DNA of 64,000 nt from Impatiens glandulifera (Eukaryota > Streptophyta > Magnoliopsida > Ericales > Balsaminaceae), in NCBI RefSeq assembly GCF_907164915.1, contig NC_061866.1, forward strand, positions 25,871,905-25,935,904. The letters run 5' to 3'. The notes below the pieces were generated by a model, which saw nothing but the letters and a program-made list of their open reading frames with translations, was not told where the DNA came from and did not search any database. The first letter of the stretch is position 1; each line of letters opens with the position of its first letter. This document shows positions 43,001-55,699 of this stretch, one piece after another. The position numbers and the translations under genes are program-made.

Positions 43001-44290
43001 CATAGGATCGGATTTATTAAAAACATAAACTATAAAATTAGGGGTGAAAAAATGAGTGTCTACAGGTAGAACCAACCGGTATTATTTCTTTAGTTTTATA
43101 AGGAGGCGCAACCGGTAGAAGACCGATAGTATCTTCGGTTCTACATCAGAAGCGCAACTAGTAGTATGATCGATTTTCCATTCGGTTTTATTTAAGTACC
43201 GCAATCGGTAAACTGCTCGTTAGTTTGCCCGGTTATTTACAAGAAGCGGAACCGGTTATATGATAAAACAATTTTATCCAAGGCACAACCGATAGTTTCC
43301 ATATCAATGTTATGCAAAATATATCTGGTAATTGCAGAGAGCATTCTTCAAGCATCTAGACTATTATATTTCCATTTCGGTGAAAGACATCTTGGGAGTA
43401 GAAGTCTGCCAAATCAACTCAGACTACCATTTTAGTATAAGTCCGATATAGTCTATTTGGAGCAGTTGTCTATCACATTATTCCAGACAACCAAATCATT
43501 AGAAGACAAAATTGTATGTTGATTGCTCCTTGGAAATCATTAATCCAATTAATGCTAAGTTGATCTAGTATCAGAGTACAAACAAAATCAAAGGATATCC
43601 CAAAGTTGTACTTCATTGTTCTTCAACCAATCAAATTCAACAAATGACGTACTATCAAGGAAATAAATCCATTGAAGAATAAAAATATTACCGTTGTCAT
43701 ATTTCTATTTAAAAGAACAAGTTCAACCAGATTAACACACCTTTTGACAACTTCACGATCTTACCTTTTGCTCAACCTATCTATCTGACAAGCTACTCAA
43801 TATTCACAAGTGTTAGAACATTACACGTATGTATTAAAATTTCATTTATTCTGTGTGAGTGATGAGTATTGTAAGATGACAAAATTTGTTTCTATTCAAC
43901 AGAGTGAAATTGTTGAGAGGTCCAAAACGAGCAGTCATTAAGTCTCAGGTGTTAACATAAGTGTTGTAAATAGTTTGAATATTCTAGTGAATATTTTTCT
44001 CAAAGGTTTGAGAAGAAGGGGTGACTTAGGAGCTTTATCTCTGAACATTCATAAATCTTGTGTTGCGTTCCTTTACTACTTTGTGTCCTCTTATTGCTTT
44101 CTAAAATTTGTTTTTGTTGCTTCAAGTTGAAACAAACACTTCCGCACTTGAACTCGGTTCAAGAGTTTGTGACAACTTACGAAGAATAGAGACCGATATT
44201 AACCTCTAACAGGGTTATTATCAATCGGCGTGTGTGTAAGCGTTCACCTTTATGAGACCCCAGTCTCCTTTGGCGATCCCTATCCTAACA
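40100..44290 (+). repeat. 3' LTR of element D, split by a solo LTR
   Basis: TGTTAGATTA...TATCCTAACA, 4,191 bp, of which 2,326 bp plus a 5-bp duplication is the nested Tat solo LTR. The remaining roughly 1,860 bp matches the 1,848-bp 5' LTR. It is followed by the CAAAC target duplication. The part from 41181 on, with about 90 bp of flank, recurs at 3671-6840. Confidence 0.9.
40739..43064 (-). mobile_element. Tat/Ogre-type solo LTR nested in element D's 3' LTR
   Basis: TGTGATCGATTTTT...GTGTCTACA, 2,326 bp, flanked by AGTAG (40734-40738) and GGTAG (43065-43069): one mismatch, and GGTAG fits the host LTR motif CCGGTAG. It shares ends and long stretches with the LTRs of element F (CCGTCGAATCTGGGAGAG, GAGAGTCG(C/G)CACCTAA, GTAGACACCGTTATC), but its central cassette has CTCGGTCCT repeats (41640-41735) instead. 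TATAAATA on the minus strand is at 42125-42132. No internal region. Confidence 0.85.
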
Positions 44291-44295
44291 CAAAC

Positions 44296-46421
44296 GGATC
44301 GCTCAACGGCAATAGATGCTAATGGACTTGGACAGATCGCCTAGAAATTGCGCGTTCCCGGCCTAAGTCATCTTCTTCCTCGCGAATCACAAGCCATCAA
44401 TGTTCAGAGAAAACACGTACAATTAAGCTAACATGTACAACATGAATCCAATCACAAGACATCAATCAAGCTTTAAACGTAATCCGCCATTAAAAATATT
44501 AAACTTTAAGTTTCTTTTTAAACTTTGTACATAGATTAAAAACATGATTTTAGCTGAACCAAAAGCTTCTCTAAAGGTCTAACTCACTATGAGCTCTTGT
44601 TCGCGTTATAATTCACATAATGAACAAAATTTTGATTTTTTTACATTTCAGTCCAAGTGTTCTTCAATAACTTATTATTTCTTAATTTAGAATTGACCGT
44701 AAGATCATATACAAGTTATCTGTTGAAGTCAAATTAAACTAATCAAGTTAAATCAAAAATCCCATTTTTGAATTTAAGAATTTTGAAATCAAGTTTTATA
44801 TTTTAAGTTTTAGCTCAAGAATAGTGGCTATAATAGTTTTCTAACATCATTCATACTATACGATGTGAGAAACACTTTAAAATCAAATCCAAGGTAATTA
44901 AAGCATCTTTGTCTAATTTCTAAAAATTCTTAAAAAGTCTTGGATTTTTGTTTTTAAAATAGTAAAAAACGTGTAGCCAATTATGATTTAAAGGTTCATT
45001 CCAAATCTAAAAAACCTAATAAATCTTTTGATAAGCTCATTCAAGGTAAAGACCACCTACCCATTGGATTGACAACTCTAGATGATGATAGATAAGTTCT
45101 AAATTGGGGAGACAAAACTTCATGTGTATTTAGAATCGCCTAGAATCTGCACAAATGTTGTCTAGAGGTTGAAGACAATCTTCACTCGGCCAAAACTCGA
45201 TCCCTACGCTTGAGTCGTGCATGCGTCAATGGTTCACACGCGCGCGTCAAGGCGTCCCTTGACTAGCGGTTGAACCGCGTCTAGCCCAATTCATGCTTAA
45301 ACCACCCTAGCGCACTCCTAAACCGGCCTCTATGAATTGGATGTCCACCAAGCGCCCAATTCAAATCCAGCCCCCGGCATTTAGTTTTTAAATGTATTTT
45401 TGACATTTAAATCTCTAAATTATTTTTTTGAAAATCGAACAAAATAAAAACGACGATAAAATATTTTATAAAAAATATTTGTAAAATGGTTTATTTGAAT
45501 TTATTATTAAATTTTAACATCTTTAATTTAATTGATAATTTGAAGTACCATTTTTCATAACTTTCGACATTAATTGAAAGTATTAATTTTTATTTATTAT
45601 TTTCAATATTAAATTTAAATATATGCCTCAATTATGTAAAATAAACTAAATAAATAAAATATAAGGATGTAATTTTCTAAATAAAAAAATCAAAATTTTA
45701 TGAAGTATAGACCGTTTTATAACAAATACAAATGATATAATATAAAAGCTACTTCCCAAGTATAATCAAATATCGAACCAACCAGAAATATTGATTAATT
45801 TACGTTTATATACGTAAAACATTCTTAATATATTTATCAAGCTGATTCTTTAAAATAAAAGGAATGACTATTAATTTAATTAAAATCTTTTTTACTTTTT
45901 TCAATCCCTAGTCTATTTTATAATTTTAGAAGTAAATATAAATTTTAATAGTAAATATAATTTTTTTTCTTTTAATCAAAATATTTATCAATTGACCCCA
46001 TGGGTCTCACTATGGGTCATTTCGGGTAAAAATAAATTAAATATTCTTATCTCTTCAATTTCAAATATATGAATTTAAAATAATATATTAAAGCATATTG
46101 CTATATATATTTATTAGGCATATTGCTATATTTATTACTAATAGTATAAGATTTGTAAAAGATAAGTAAGTAAATTTTTTCTGACAAAAAAAATGAAAGA
46201 ATTATACATTTTGTTGTTAATAGTTCGCAATTATTTTATAAATTATAATAATCCAAATTAAAAATTCAATGAAAATATTTTGTACCTCAAATTAGGTAGA
46301 ATTGCAAAATATAATGTAATAGGTGAGAATTGAATAAAGACTGTATTTATTACCAAATAAGTTACATTATTTTATAAATTAGTACATAAATAATAAATAA
46401 TCGTTGCACTAAAATATGTTA
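44296..46421. other. Spacer between elements D and F
   Basis: The first 87 bp match 6753-6840. The rest is AT-rich, with no ORF worth reporting, except a GC-richer island at about 45175-45385 (CACACGCGCGCGTCAAGG) that may be an old LTR fragment. It ends in ATAAC, the left target duplication of element F. Confidence 0.55.
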
Positions 46422-46426
46422 ATAAC

Positions 46427-49017
46427 TGTGATCGATTTTTTTTAAAAAAATATTTTGATCGAATAGTTTTAAAATTCTGGGACTCTTTAAAAAATTTATT
46501 TTTTGAAAACGAGAGGGAATTAATTTTAATGTTGAAAAAATTTAAGTTTTAAAAACGAGGTTTTATAGACAACTCCATATCTTACCTTCCCGTCGAATCT
46601 GGGAGAGATTGAGAGTTTTTTAATGGGAAGTATGTCATAGGCCTTTTTTTAACTTTTTTCAATATTAATTAACCTCACGACTAGAGAGTCGGCACCTAAT
46701 TTCAAAAATTAGGAATTTGAGAAATGTGAGTTCGGCGTTTGGTTACGTGTGGGAAAGGGTTTTTTAGACGCTATGTCCCATAACGCCCCTAAGGTCTCTA
46801 CTAATTAAGTTTGGCCTTTCTATAAAACATTCTTACGCTTTACATTTTAGAATTTTCCATTTTAAACATTTAATGGGTTTGAATGAGATAAACAAATAAG
46901 CAAAGATAAAAGAAAACGAGAGCAAATAATTCACACATAAAGTTATCCTAAAAATCAAAACTAGGCAAGTTATTAATCAAAAATTAATTAGCCTAAGTCT
47001 AGATTAATTTTTAGAAAACTTTAGTGAATTATTTAAAGGTCTAAAATTTTACTATTTTGGGGTTTTTTATTTAAATAAAAAAATTTTAAAAATAATTAAA
47101 GAAAAATTAAAAAAAAATAAAAAAAGTCCTAAGTCTAAGCTTGGACTAGGTTCAATTTTAATTAGGGTTTAATTTTAATTTGTGTCTCTAACCTAGGATC
47201 AAGCAAGCCGCAAACTATAACTAATAAAAAAAATGTCTAACAAAAATAATAAACTTAAATCTAAAATGCAGAAATAAAAAAATAAACAAATAAAAAAATA
47301 ATAAAAAAAATAAAAAAGCTGAAGACTGCAGCAAGCGTCGCCTGGGAAGCGTCAGAAGTCTGATTCAGCAGCAGCTGGAGCAGAGCAAGCGTCGTCTGGA
47401 AAGCGTCGAGACCCCTGGGAGAAGTGCTGGAAGGCTGAAGAACAAGCGTCGCCTTGTAGAATAACTTGCTGTTTTTTGGTTTTTTCACCTAATCTTAGCT
47501 AAAAAAATTATTTGGTGATCCAAATGGATCCCAATTAACAAGAAACTTTGCAGAAACATTATAATAATACAATTAAACATTTATATAAATAAAAAAACCT
47601 TCGATCTAGTTATTCAAAAAAATTATAAAAAAAATCAACTATACAAAATAAGGCAAATTTTACATTTTTTTTATTTTGTAGTGTTCTTGAAATCTTTTTC
47701 TGCTTTTTTTTTAATTTATTTACATGTTATTTCTATTCTACTTATTTACATGATTAAGGTACATATATAAAACCTACACGTCTATCAAAACAATAAATTT
47801 AAATGAAATCATGCATAGTATAAAGTACAAAGAAAATAAAAATCAAATGAAAGTAAAATTCAAATTCAAATTTAAATAAAACAAATGAAAGGGAAAAGAG
47901 CTTACAAAGGGGTTACTCTTTATATCCTTGCAAAAAAATGAAAACCCTAAGTAAGAGACTTGTGACTCAACAAATCTAGTTGGTGCTCTTCTTAGGTTTT
48001 TTTGGAAAAATGGGGTCTAATTCGGCAGCCTAAGGGCAAGTGAATGTCTCAAGAGAGAGAAAAGAAAGAGAATTCATAGGGAATTCAAGTTGAGGTCGTC
48101 CCCTTTTTAGGGTGTTAAGAGGGGGTATTTATAGGGAATTCACAAGGGAAACCCTAGGCCCAAAGACCCACTTAACAACCTTGACGTTGGAAAGATTTTT
48201 CCATTTTAAAATATTTCAAAATATTTTAAATGAAGCAATCTCCACTTGACATGTCACTAAATGTCATGGAATATCCAATGGGATTTAAGCTTTAATAAAT
48301 AAATGATGTAATACTTGGTCATTTTAATTTTTTAATTAAAAAAATGATCAAGCCTTCATGCTCACGGTTGAATCCTTCGTAACTTTTTCCCTTTTTTCTT
48401 GGCAACTTCTTTCTTCATCTTTTTTTTCTCTTTGACCTAGGGTGCTTCTCACGATTGTGTAGACATTGTTATCTTCTATTTTTCGACCGTTATTCCCTTT
48501 ACACCCCCTTCATCATACATAAAAAGATTTTGTTAAAAACACAAAAAAACAATTTTATTTTTAATTATTCCTATTTATAAGAACAATTCTAATTCAAAAA
48601 GAAAATGCTAACCAACTTATTCAAAAATAAAATAAAATCTAATCGACAACTAATCTAACAAAATAATCTAACAACTAATCTAATTAAAAGAAAACAAAAT
48701 ATACCTAAAGAAATTTTATAAAAACGTTAATATATATTTTGTAGATTATTTTTATTTTTTATTATTTTTTTATAAATACCCAAGGTAATTAATTAAATAA
48801 AACCTTGAATATTGTAAGTATAATAACTTCTCTACTATCTTAACTTTATTAAGAATCCAAAATCAATTATTTTCAAAAACTCAATTGTTCTAAAAATAAC
48901 CGTCTTTAAAATAAATCGTGCAATGAGCCCGTTAATTAATTCGAAAAAACTTGTATAGGCTCGGATTTATTAAAAGCATAAACTATAAAATTGGGGGCTA
49001 AAAAATGAGTGTCTACA
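46427..49017 (-). repeat. 3' LTR of element F (2,591 bp)
   Basis: Plus strand TGTGATCGATTTTT...GTGTCTACA; minus strand starts TGTAGACACTC. It aligns closely with 59087-61738 (roughly 95% in the stretches I compared by eye). It contains AAGCGTCG repeats (47330-47455) and TATAAATA (minus) at 48126-48133. Small open frames across the AAGCGTCG cassette in both LTRs are not genes. Confidence 0.92.
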
Positions 49018-49380
49018 GAATGACCCTCTTGGACAAAATTTGTAGAAAACACTCAGTTTTAGAAAATTGCATATCCAAGCTTGAAAATAGGCACTGCATT
49101 TTGAAAACACCCAACTTATAGTTTATTTCGGATCCTTTGAATGAAAAGAGAACAAACCTGACGAGTCTCTCGGGAGACCCGTGTAATTTACCCTTCATTC
49201 TTCAAAGTCAGTTTATCATCCACTCATTGACGATTCACCTTTGTATATAATATGCATCGCTCCTGGTTTATCGATCGTGTAGGTCGAGCCTGGTGGTTTC
49301 GACCATATTTCTACACACCTCGCCTAGTCTTTGGATTGTACATGAGTACACATCTTGACTCAGTTTGCTGATTGTGTTTA
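49018..49380 (-). other. Region between 3' repeats and 3' LTR of element F
   Basis: Untranslated part of element F. The purine run just before the LTR (minus AAGAGGGTCATTC) is the probable but weak polypurine tract. Confidence 0.5.
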
Positions 49381-50610
49381 TTGTTTATTACTCTTTTCAT
49401 TGAGCAATTTAATAGTCATTTTAATCACAACTCTGTTTAGTGATTATGTTTGTCTTGCTCTTCACATGGAGCGAAAAAATATTAATGATTATTCTAATCA
49501 CAACTATGTTTAGTGATTATTATAGGTTTAAGTATCGCTGGTCAGTTTAGAGAAATACTATATAATCACAACTCTACTTAGTGATTATTAGAAATTTAAG
49601 TATCCCTGGTCAGTTTTGCAAAATACTATTTAATCACAATTCTGCTTAGTGATTATTATAGATTTAATTGTCGCTGATTAATTTAGCGAAATACTATTTA
49701 ATCACGATTTTTCTTAGTGATCATATAGATTTAAGTATCGCTGGTCAGTTTAGCGAAATACTTTTTAATCACAATTCTACTTAGTGATTATTATGAATCT
49801 AAGTATCGCTGGTCAATTTAGCGAAATACTATTCAATCACAATTCTGCTTAGTGATTATATAGATTTAAGTATCGCTGGTCAGTTTAGCGAATACTATTT
49901 AATCACAATTCTACTTAGTGATAAATTTAGATTTAAGTATCGCTGGTCAGTTTAGCGAATTTTTTTTAATCACAATTCTGATTAGTGATTATTATAGATT
50001 TAAGTATCGCTGGTCAGTTTAGCAAAATACTATTTAATCACAATTCTGATTAGTGATTATTATAGATTTGAATTAACGCATTTCAGTTTAGTGAAATACT
50101 ATTTAACCACAACTCTGCTTATTGATTATATAGATTTGGAGTATCGCATTTCAGTTTAGCGAAATACTATTTAATCACAATTCTGATTAGTGATTATTAT
50201 AGATTTAGAGTATCACATTTCAGTTTAGCGAAGTACTATTTAATCACAATTCTGCTTAGTGATAAATTAAGATTTAAGTATCGCTGGTCAGTTTAGAGAA
50301 ATACTAATTAATCATAATTCTGATTAGTGATTATTATAGATTTAAGTATCGCTGGTCAGTTTAGCAAAAAATACTATTTAATCACAATTTTGCTTACTGT
50401 TTATTATATATTTAAGTATCGCTGGTCAGTTTAGCGAATACTATTTAATCACAACTCTGATTAGTGATTATTATAGATTTCAAGTATCGCTGGTCAGTTT
50501 AGCGAAATATTTTTTTAATCACAACTCTGATTAGTGATTATTATAGATTTAAAGTATCGCTGGTCAGTTTAGTAAAATACTTTTTAATCACAACTCTGTT
50601 TAGTGATTTA
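49380..50610 (-). repeat. Tandem repeat of about 67-68 bp in element F (about 17-18 units)
   Basis: Plus-strand unit: AATCACAATTCTGCTTAGTG, then ATTATTATAGATTTAAGTAT, then CGCTGGTCAGTTTAGCGAAA. Copies drift by substitutions and 1-3 base indels. AATCAC...GTGATT gives each unit a short inverted repeat. Confidence 0.9.
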
Positions 50611-51840
50611 AGTTCGAAGTTAGACTTCCTTAATTTTCAAAACACTAGCGTCTTCTTCAATGGTCTTGAAATACTTTCAAGAATCGGTTCCATACTTTCT
50701 TCCTTAAAGTGTGTCGAGAGGAAACCACATGTAACCGATGTTCTTTGAGATTCATGCTGTCACTTTTGCGGACTTGTCTTTCGGCGAGACGTTTTGCCTT
50801 GATTTTTTCGAGAGATTTGTTCGCTCGAATGCTTAATCTTTCAACCATGCGTCATGAGGTTGAGTCTCGCTTCTCAAATTCGAAGGTCAGTATGCTTAAG
50901 ATTCTATGGTCTTGGGCTCTTTTTATACTCAAGGTATATTTAATAGAATCGGTACATTCTTGTTCTTGCATTGACAATTTAGACAAGAGTCTAGATGAAC
51001 AACAAATGGTGATTTCAATATCTCAACCTCTACAAGTATTTTTCTATTTTATTCGGCCTCTTTTCTTTATGACCGGGGTGTATCTGATACATTCAAACAA
51101 TTTGTTCTTGCATAGCAATTAGATATAATCTAAATGAACAACAGTATTATATTTCATATCTCAACTAAGACATTCTTTGTTTAATTGATTTTACTTTTCT
51201 TGAGGTCTTAGATCTTTGGCACTTGACCTCCAAATGAGACAAGACATCGCCTTTATTATTGATATGGTTCCGAGTTTGAGCATTCATCTTTTATGAGCTC
51301 CCTCTTAAACATCAGTAGTTTAGGCTTTTGTCTAGGCACGAGATAGATCCGTTTGCGAAGCGCTTTACTCGAATTCCACTAGTTACATTAGTTCATCAAG
51401 AGACATTCATTGGGGAGAAACGTATTTTCCCGCATCCCTACTTATTTCTTGCACTCGCTCATCAGTTTGTTTGGCACTAGAAAAATTTAGGGGTCTATCT
51501 TGTTTTTATCTTCCAAAAATACCCTTAGTTTTGACACAAGAGGTTTGATTGTTTTAGATAGATTTGTGATCCCAATTTCTCGTTGGCTTTAACTCTTTGG
51601 GAATGTATTTTGTCATAGCTCATAATTTAGCTTGTTGGGAATTTGGGACCGTACTTGTGAAAAGTTGCCTACGTATTCTCATAAAAGGAGAAATCAAGTT
51701 TAAACGTAGTTCCGAAATTTTATCACGGATAGATCATGATTTCGCATTTCGTTGAGGTTGATTTCTCAAGTTTCTACTGGAGTTGCAATTGACTTGACTT
51801 GTGAGAATTTCTTAAGTGTCTACTGGAGTGGCAATTGACT
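50611..51840 (-). other. Untranslated 3' region of element F between repeat blocks
   Basis: No coding motif. The open frame 50709-51122 (plus) has no recognisable domain and runs against the element's orientation. Confidence 0.5.
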
Positions 51841-53110
51841 TAAGTTGGGGAGATTGTTTAAGTATCTACTGGAGTTGCAATTGACTTAAGATGAAAATCT
51901 TTTAAGATCCTAAAGTGCTAGAGAATAAAGTGCTTTAGCCATGTGTTAGGCGTTATATTTACTCATTTAAGCTAACTCTGTGAGGATCTTTCAATCATTT
52001 CATTTTCATAAAATGCCTCTAGTGTCGATACAGTGTTTGATTTTTGAAAATGTTTAGGACCGGGTTCATACAAGCTGCCTACGTATCCCATAGCTAGGGG
52101 AATTCAGGTTCAACGTAGTTCCATGCACATGCTTGTGAAAAATATTTGTGTGAATGTTTTGAAAATATTGAGATCCTAAGTCGAATAGAAAAATACTTTA
52201 GCTTTGGGCATTATATTTTTTGAAGTGGGACTCTATGAGGATCTTGTAGTCATTTTTATTTTAATAAAAATGCCCCTAGTATTGACTAGGAGTTTTTGGT
52301 TTATGAGTCAACTCAAAGTGTGATTAACTCCCTTTTTAATGTATATGCAATGAATGTACGCGATGTGATGTGAAATGAAATGTCTATCAACTTCTTTCGA
52401 TAATTGATAGTGGTGACCGCACTCTAGATGTGTTGCCTACGTACTCTCGAGAGAGATCATGTCTCACGTAGTTCACAACTTGTGAAGTTATGAACTTTTA
52501 AGCTGGGGAGGTTGTTTAAGTATCTACTGGAGTTGCAATTGACTTAAGATGAAAATTTTTTGAGATCCTAAAGTGCTAGAGAATAAAGTACTTTAGCAAT
52601 GTGTTAGGCGTTATATTTACTCATTTAAGCTAACTTTGTGAGGATCTTTCAATCATTTCATTTTCATAAAATGCCTCTAGTGTCGATACAGTGTTTGATT
52701 TTTGATAATGTTTAGGACCGGGTTCATACAAGCTGCATACGTATCCCATAGCTAGGGGAATTCAGGTCCAACGTAGTTCCATGCACATGCTTGTGAAAAA
52801 TATTTGTGTGAATGTTTTGAAAATGTTGAGATCCTAAGTCGAATAGAAAAATACTTTAGCTTTGGGCGTTTTATTTTTTCAAGTGGGACTCTATGAGGAT
52901 CATGCAGTCATTTTTATTTTAATAAAAATGCCCCTAGTATTGACTAGGAGTTTTTGGTTTAGGAGTCAACTCAGAGTGTGATTAACTCCCTTTTTAATGT
53001 ATATGCAATGAATGTATGCGATGTGATGTGAAATAAAATGTCTATCAACTTCTTTCGATAATTGATAGTGGTGACCACACTCTGGATGGGTTGCCTACAT
53101 ACTCTCGAGA
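51840..53110 (-). repeat. Two copies of a 660-bp direct repeat in element F
   Basis: About 51845-52500 and 52507-53150 are near-identical: TTTAAGTATCTACTGGAGTT, then CTTTCAATCATTTCATTTTC, then ATTGACTAGGAGTTTTTGG. Each ends in a copy of the 150-bp unit described next. A third partial copy of the ACTGGAGT(T/G)GCAATTGACTT segment lies at 51770-51840. Confidence 0.85.
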
Positions 53111-53780
53111 GAGATCAGGTCTCACGTAGTTCACAACTTGTGAAATTATGAACTTTGGTTGTATGTGTAATGAATACATGTGGTGCGAAATGTCTATCAG
53201 CTTTTTTCGATAATTGATAGTGGTGACCGCACCCTAGATGGGTTGCCTACGTACTCTCGAGAGAGATTAGTTCTCACGTAGTTTACAGCTTGTGAAGTTA
53301 TGAACTTTGGTGTATGTAAATGAATGCATGTAGTGTGAAATGTCTATCAACTTCTTTCGATAATTGATAGTGGTGACCGCACCCTAGATGGGTTGTCTAC
53401 GTACTCTCGAGAGAGATCAGGTCTCACGTAGTTCACAACTTATGAGGTTATGATCTTTGCTGTATTTAATGAGCAATGAATGCATGTTATGTGAAATGAA
53501 ATGTCTATCAACTTCTTTCGATAATTGATAGTGGTGACCGCACCCTAGATGGGTTGCCTACGTACTCTCGAGAGAGATCAGGTCTTACGTAGTTCACAAC
53601 TTGTAAAGTTATGAACTTTGATGTATGTGTAATGAATGCATTTAATGTGAAATGTCTATCAATTTCTATCGATAATTGATAGTGGTGACAGCACCCTGGA
53701 TGGGTTTCCTACGTACTCTCGAGAGAGATCGGGTCTGACGTAGTTCACAACTTATGAGGTTATAAACTTTGATGTATGGG
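53030..53780 (-). repeat. Tandem repeat of about 150-160 bp, rich in palindromes
   Basis: Five units starting GTCTATCAACTT near 53040, 53189, 53340, 53503 and 53657, with a sixth copy at 52381. Each holds CTATCAA...TTGATAG arms, the palindrome CTCTCGAGAG, and TTCACAACTTGTGAA. It lies immediately 3' of the integrase end, where Tat elements often carry satellite-like repeats. Confidence 0.88.
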
Positions 53781-53796
53781 ATTCGACACGCATGCT

Positions 53797-54890
53797 TTAG
53801 ACGAAGTATCTTTTGAGCATGTCGACATTGAAGGGTGCTGAGAGTTCTTGTCCGTCCAATGTGGTCAATCTCGTGGCGTCGCCTGAAAAGACTTTCTTGA
53901 CGAGGTAGGGTCCTTCCCATGGTGTTTGTAATTTTCCTCTAGGGTCTAGTTTCCGTAAGTTCTTCTTTAGAACTAAATCGCCTTCTTGAATGTTCCTAGA
54001 TTTCACCTTCTTGTTGAAAGCTCTGGTCATTCTTCTTTGGTATGCTTGCATGTGACATAATGCGTCTAACCTCTTGTCTTCCATATGGGCTAGCTAATTG
54101 TACCGTGAGTTACACCAATCTTCCTCCACTACTTGTGTCTCGAGTAAAACTCTTAAAGTAGGAACTTCTATTTCGATAGGTTGCACTGCATCCATTCCGT
54201 AGACCAATACAAATGGAGTTTCTCCCATTGACGTTCGAATGGTTGTTCTATATCCCCATAAGGGGTATGGAAGTTTCTCGTGCCAATCCTTGTACGTCTG
54301 AGTCATCTTCTTGATGATAGTGATGATGTTCTTGTTCGCTGCCTCTACTGCGCCGTTCGTTTGAGGACGATAAGGTGAGGATTTGCTGTGTTCAATCCTG
54401 TATTCATCTAGAACTTTGAGTACTTCTCCCCGGAAGTGTCCACCATTGTCTGAGATCAAGGTATGAGGAACTTCATAACGTACAATGATGTTGTTTCGTA
54501 TGAACTTGGCAACATGTGACGACTTGAGAACCTTGTATGATTGAGCTTCGACCCACTTTGTGAAATAATCGATAGCTACAAGGATGAATTCGTGTCCGTT
54601 TGAAGCGTGAAGATAAATTTCCCGATGATATTGATTCTCCATGTCGAGAATGGCCATGGTGAAGTCATGTTGTAAAGTAGAGATGCCGGGGTGTGCTTCA
54701 AGTTCGCGTAAACTTGACATTGATGGCACTTCTTAACATATTCTACACATTCTTGTTCCATGTTCTGCCAGTAATAGCCAAAGCGAAGGATCTTCTTAGC
54801 GAGTGTTGATCCGTTCATGTGTATGCCACATGTTCCTGCGTGTACTTCCTCCATGATCTGTGATACTTGAGGTTGGTCGATGCATAACAT
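53797..54890 (-). pseudogene. pol: Element F integrase (frameshifted)
   Basis: The piece 54890-54576 has the zinc finger (EEVHAGTCGIH, KKCHQCQ). The frame changes near 54650, and 54729-54094 carries the core: LVAIDYFTKWVEA, LISDNGGHF and NGAVEAANKNI, i.e. the second Asp and the Glu of D-D-E. The first catalytic Asp, normally in a DVIG/DFIG motif, reads INIIG here, so it is Asn. 54084-53797 is the C-terminal DNA-binding part (FNKKVKSRNIQEGDLVLKK, PWEGPYLVKKV); no chromodomain follows, as expected for Tat. A stop also separates the last two pieces. Confidence 0.88.
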
Positions 54891-54893
54891 GTT

Positions 54894-55691
54894 TTAACCG
54901 TCAAAGGAGCGTCGATATAGCTTTCTTGCGAGTAACACATAGTTGGTTGTGTATTGGCCTAGAGCTCTCCTCTCTTTCTTTTGGAAGTGTGAAGGATACT
55001 CTCCATGTTCAACGTACTTCTGTAGAGGTTCGAACCAAGGTTTGGGCGCCACTTCGGTGTTGGCAATCGTCCTCTTCTCAAAGTCTCGTTTCTGTTTTTG
55101 ACGAATCTTCAAAGGCTTGATTTTGATTCCTTCCGAGATTTGCGTCATGGCTGCTAACGTGGCCAAAGCGTCTACGAATCGATTCTGAATTCTCAGAGCA
55201 TGTGTGAATGTTACATGTTCAAACTTTTCCATTAGAGTCGATAAGTGTTGATGGTAGGGTTTGAGGTTCTCTCTTTTGACTTGTTCACCATTAGCTTGTG
55301 AAATGACTAAGTTTGAGTCTCCTACTACTTCTAGACGTCTCGCTCCTTTTTCATGAGCAATCTTCAGGCCAGAGATGCACGCTTCATACTCTGCCTCATT
55401 GTTCGTCACTTGATATTCGAGCTTGACTGAGACTGGGTTGTATGTTCCCAAAGGATCGATGAGTAGTATTCCGATGTCATAACCTTGTTTTCATGAAGCT
55501 CTATCGAATAATAGCTTCCAGGTTATAGGGTTAATAGTCATCAATTCGTTGTCTGGGAATGTTAACTCCTCTTCGTCTTCAACTTCGATTGGTTGGTCTT
55601 CAACTTCGATTGGTTGGTCTGCTACAACACTCCCCTTGATAGAGTCTGAATTGTGTACATGATGTCGTACTCTGATATCATCATCATCCAC
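54894..55691 (-). pseudogene. Element F second (archaeal-type) RNase H
   Basis: WKLLFDRAS (first Asp), a stop, then ISVKLEYQVTNNEAEYEA-like sequence with the Glu, and VVGDSNLVISQANGE with the next Asp: the D-E-D set of the extra RNase H that Tat-lineage elements carry between their own RNase H and integrase. Upstream is a duplicated acidic word (QPIEVEDQPIEVED). One TGA splits it at about 55490; 55451-54894 is open for 185 codons. Confidence 0.8.
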
Positions 55692-55699
55692 TTAGCTAA

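Larger units (their letters stand above)
26407..44290 (+). mobile_element. Element D: old Ty1/copia element with both LTRs and three nested insertions
   Basis: Bounded by the direct repeat CAAAC at 26402-26406 and 44291-44295, which proves a single insertion event. Order: LTR, PBS, gag, protease/integrase, RT (split by a solo LTR), RNase H, dORF3 (split by element E), polypurine tract, LTR (split by a Tat solo LTR). Without the nested DNA it would be about 12 kb. It has only the dORF3 type of downstream gene, with no dORF1 or dORF2. Many frameshifts and stops show it is dead and old. Confidence 0.9.

Noticed and set aside
47261..47488. Minus ORF inside the element F LTR (partner at 59857-60168)
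   Set aside because: It reads through the AAGCGTCG cassette and A/T runs; the two LTR copies differ by length changes and no domain is present.
50709..51122. 137-codon plus-strand ORF in element F
   Set aside because: No domain, opposite to the element's orientation, in its untranslated 3' region.
54860..55120. Plus-strand 86-codon ORF
   Set aside because: Antisense of the element F RNase H to integrase junction.
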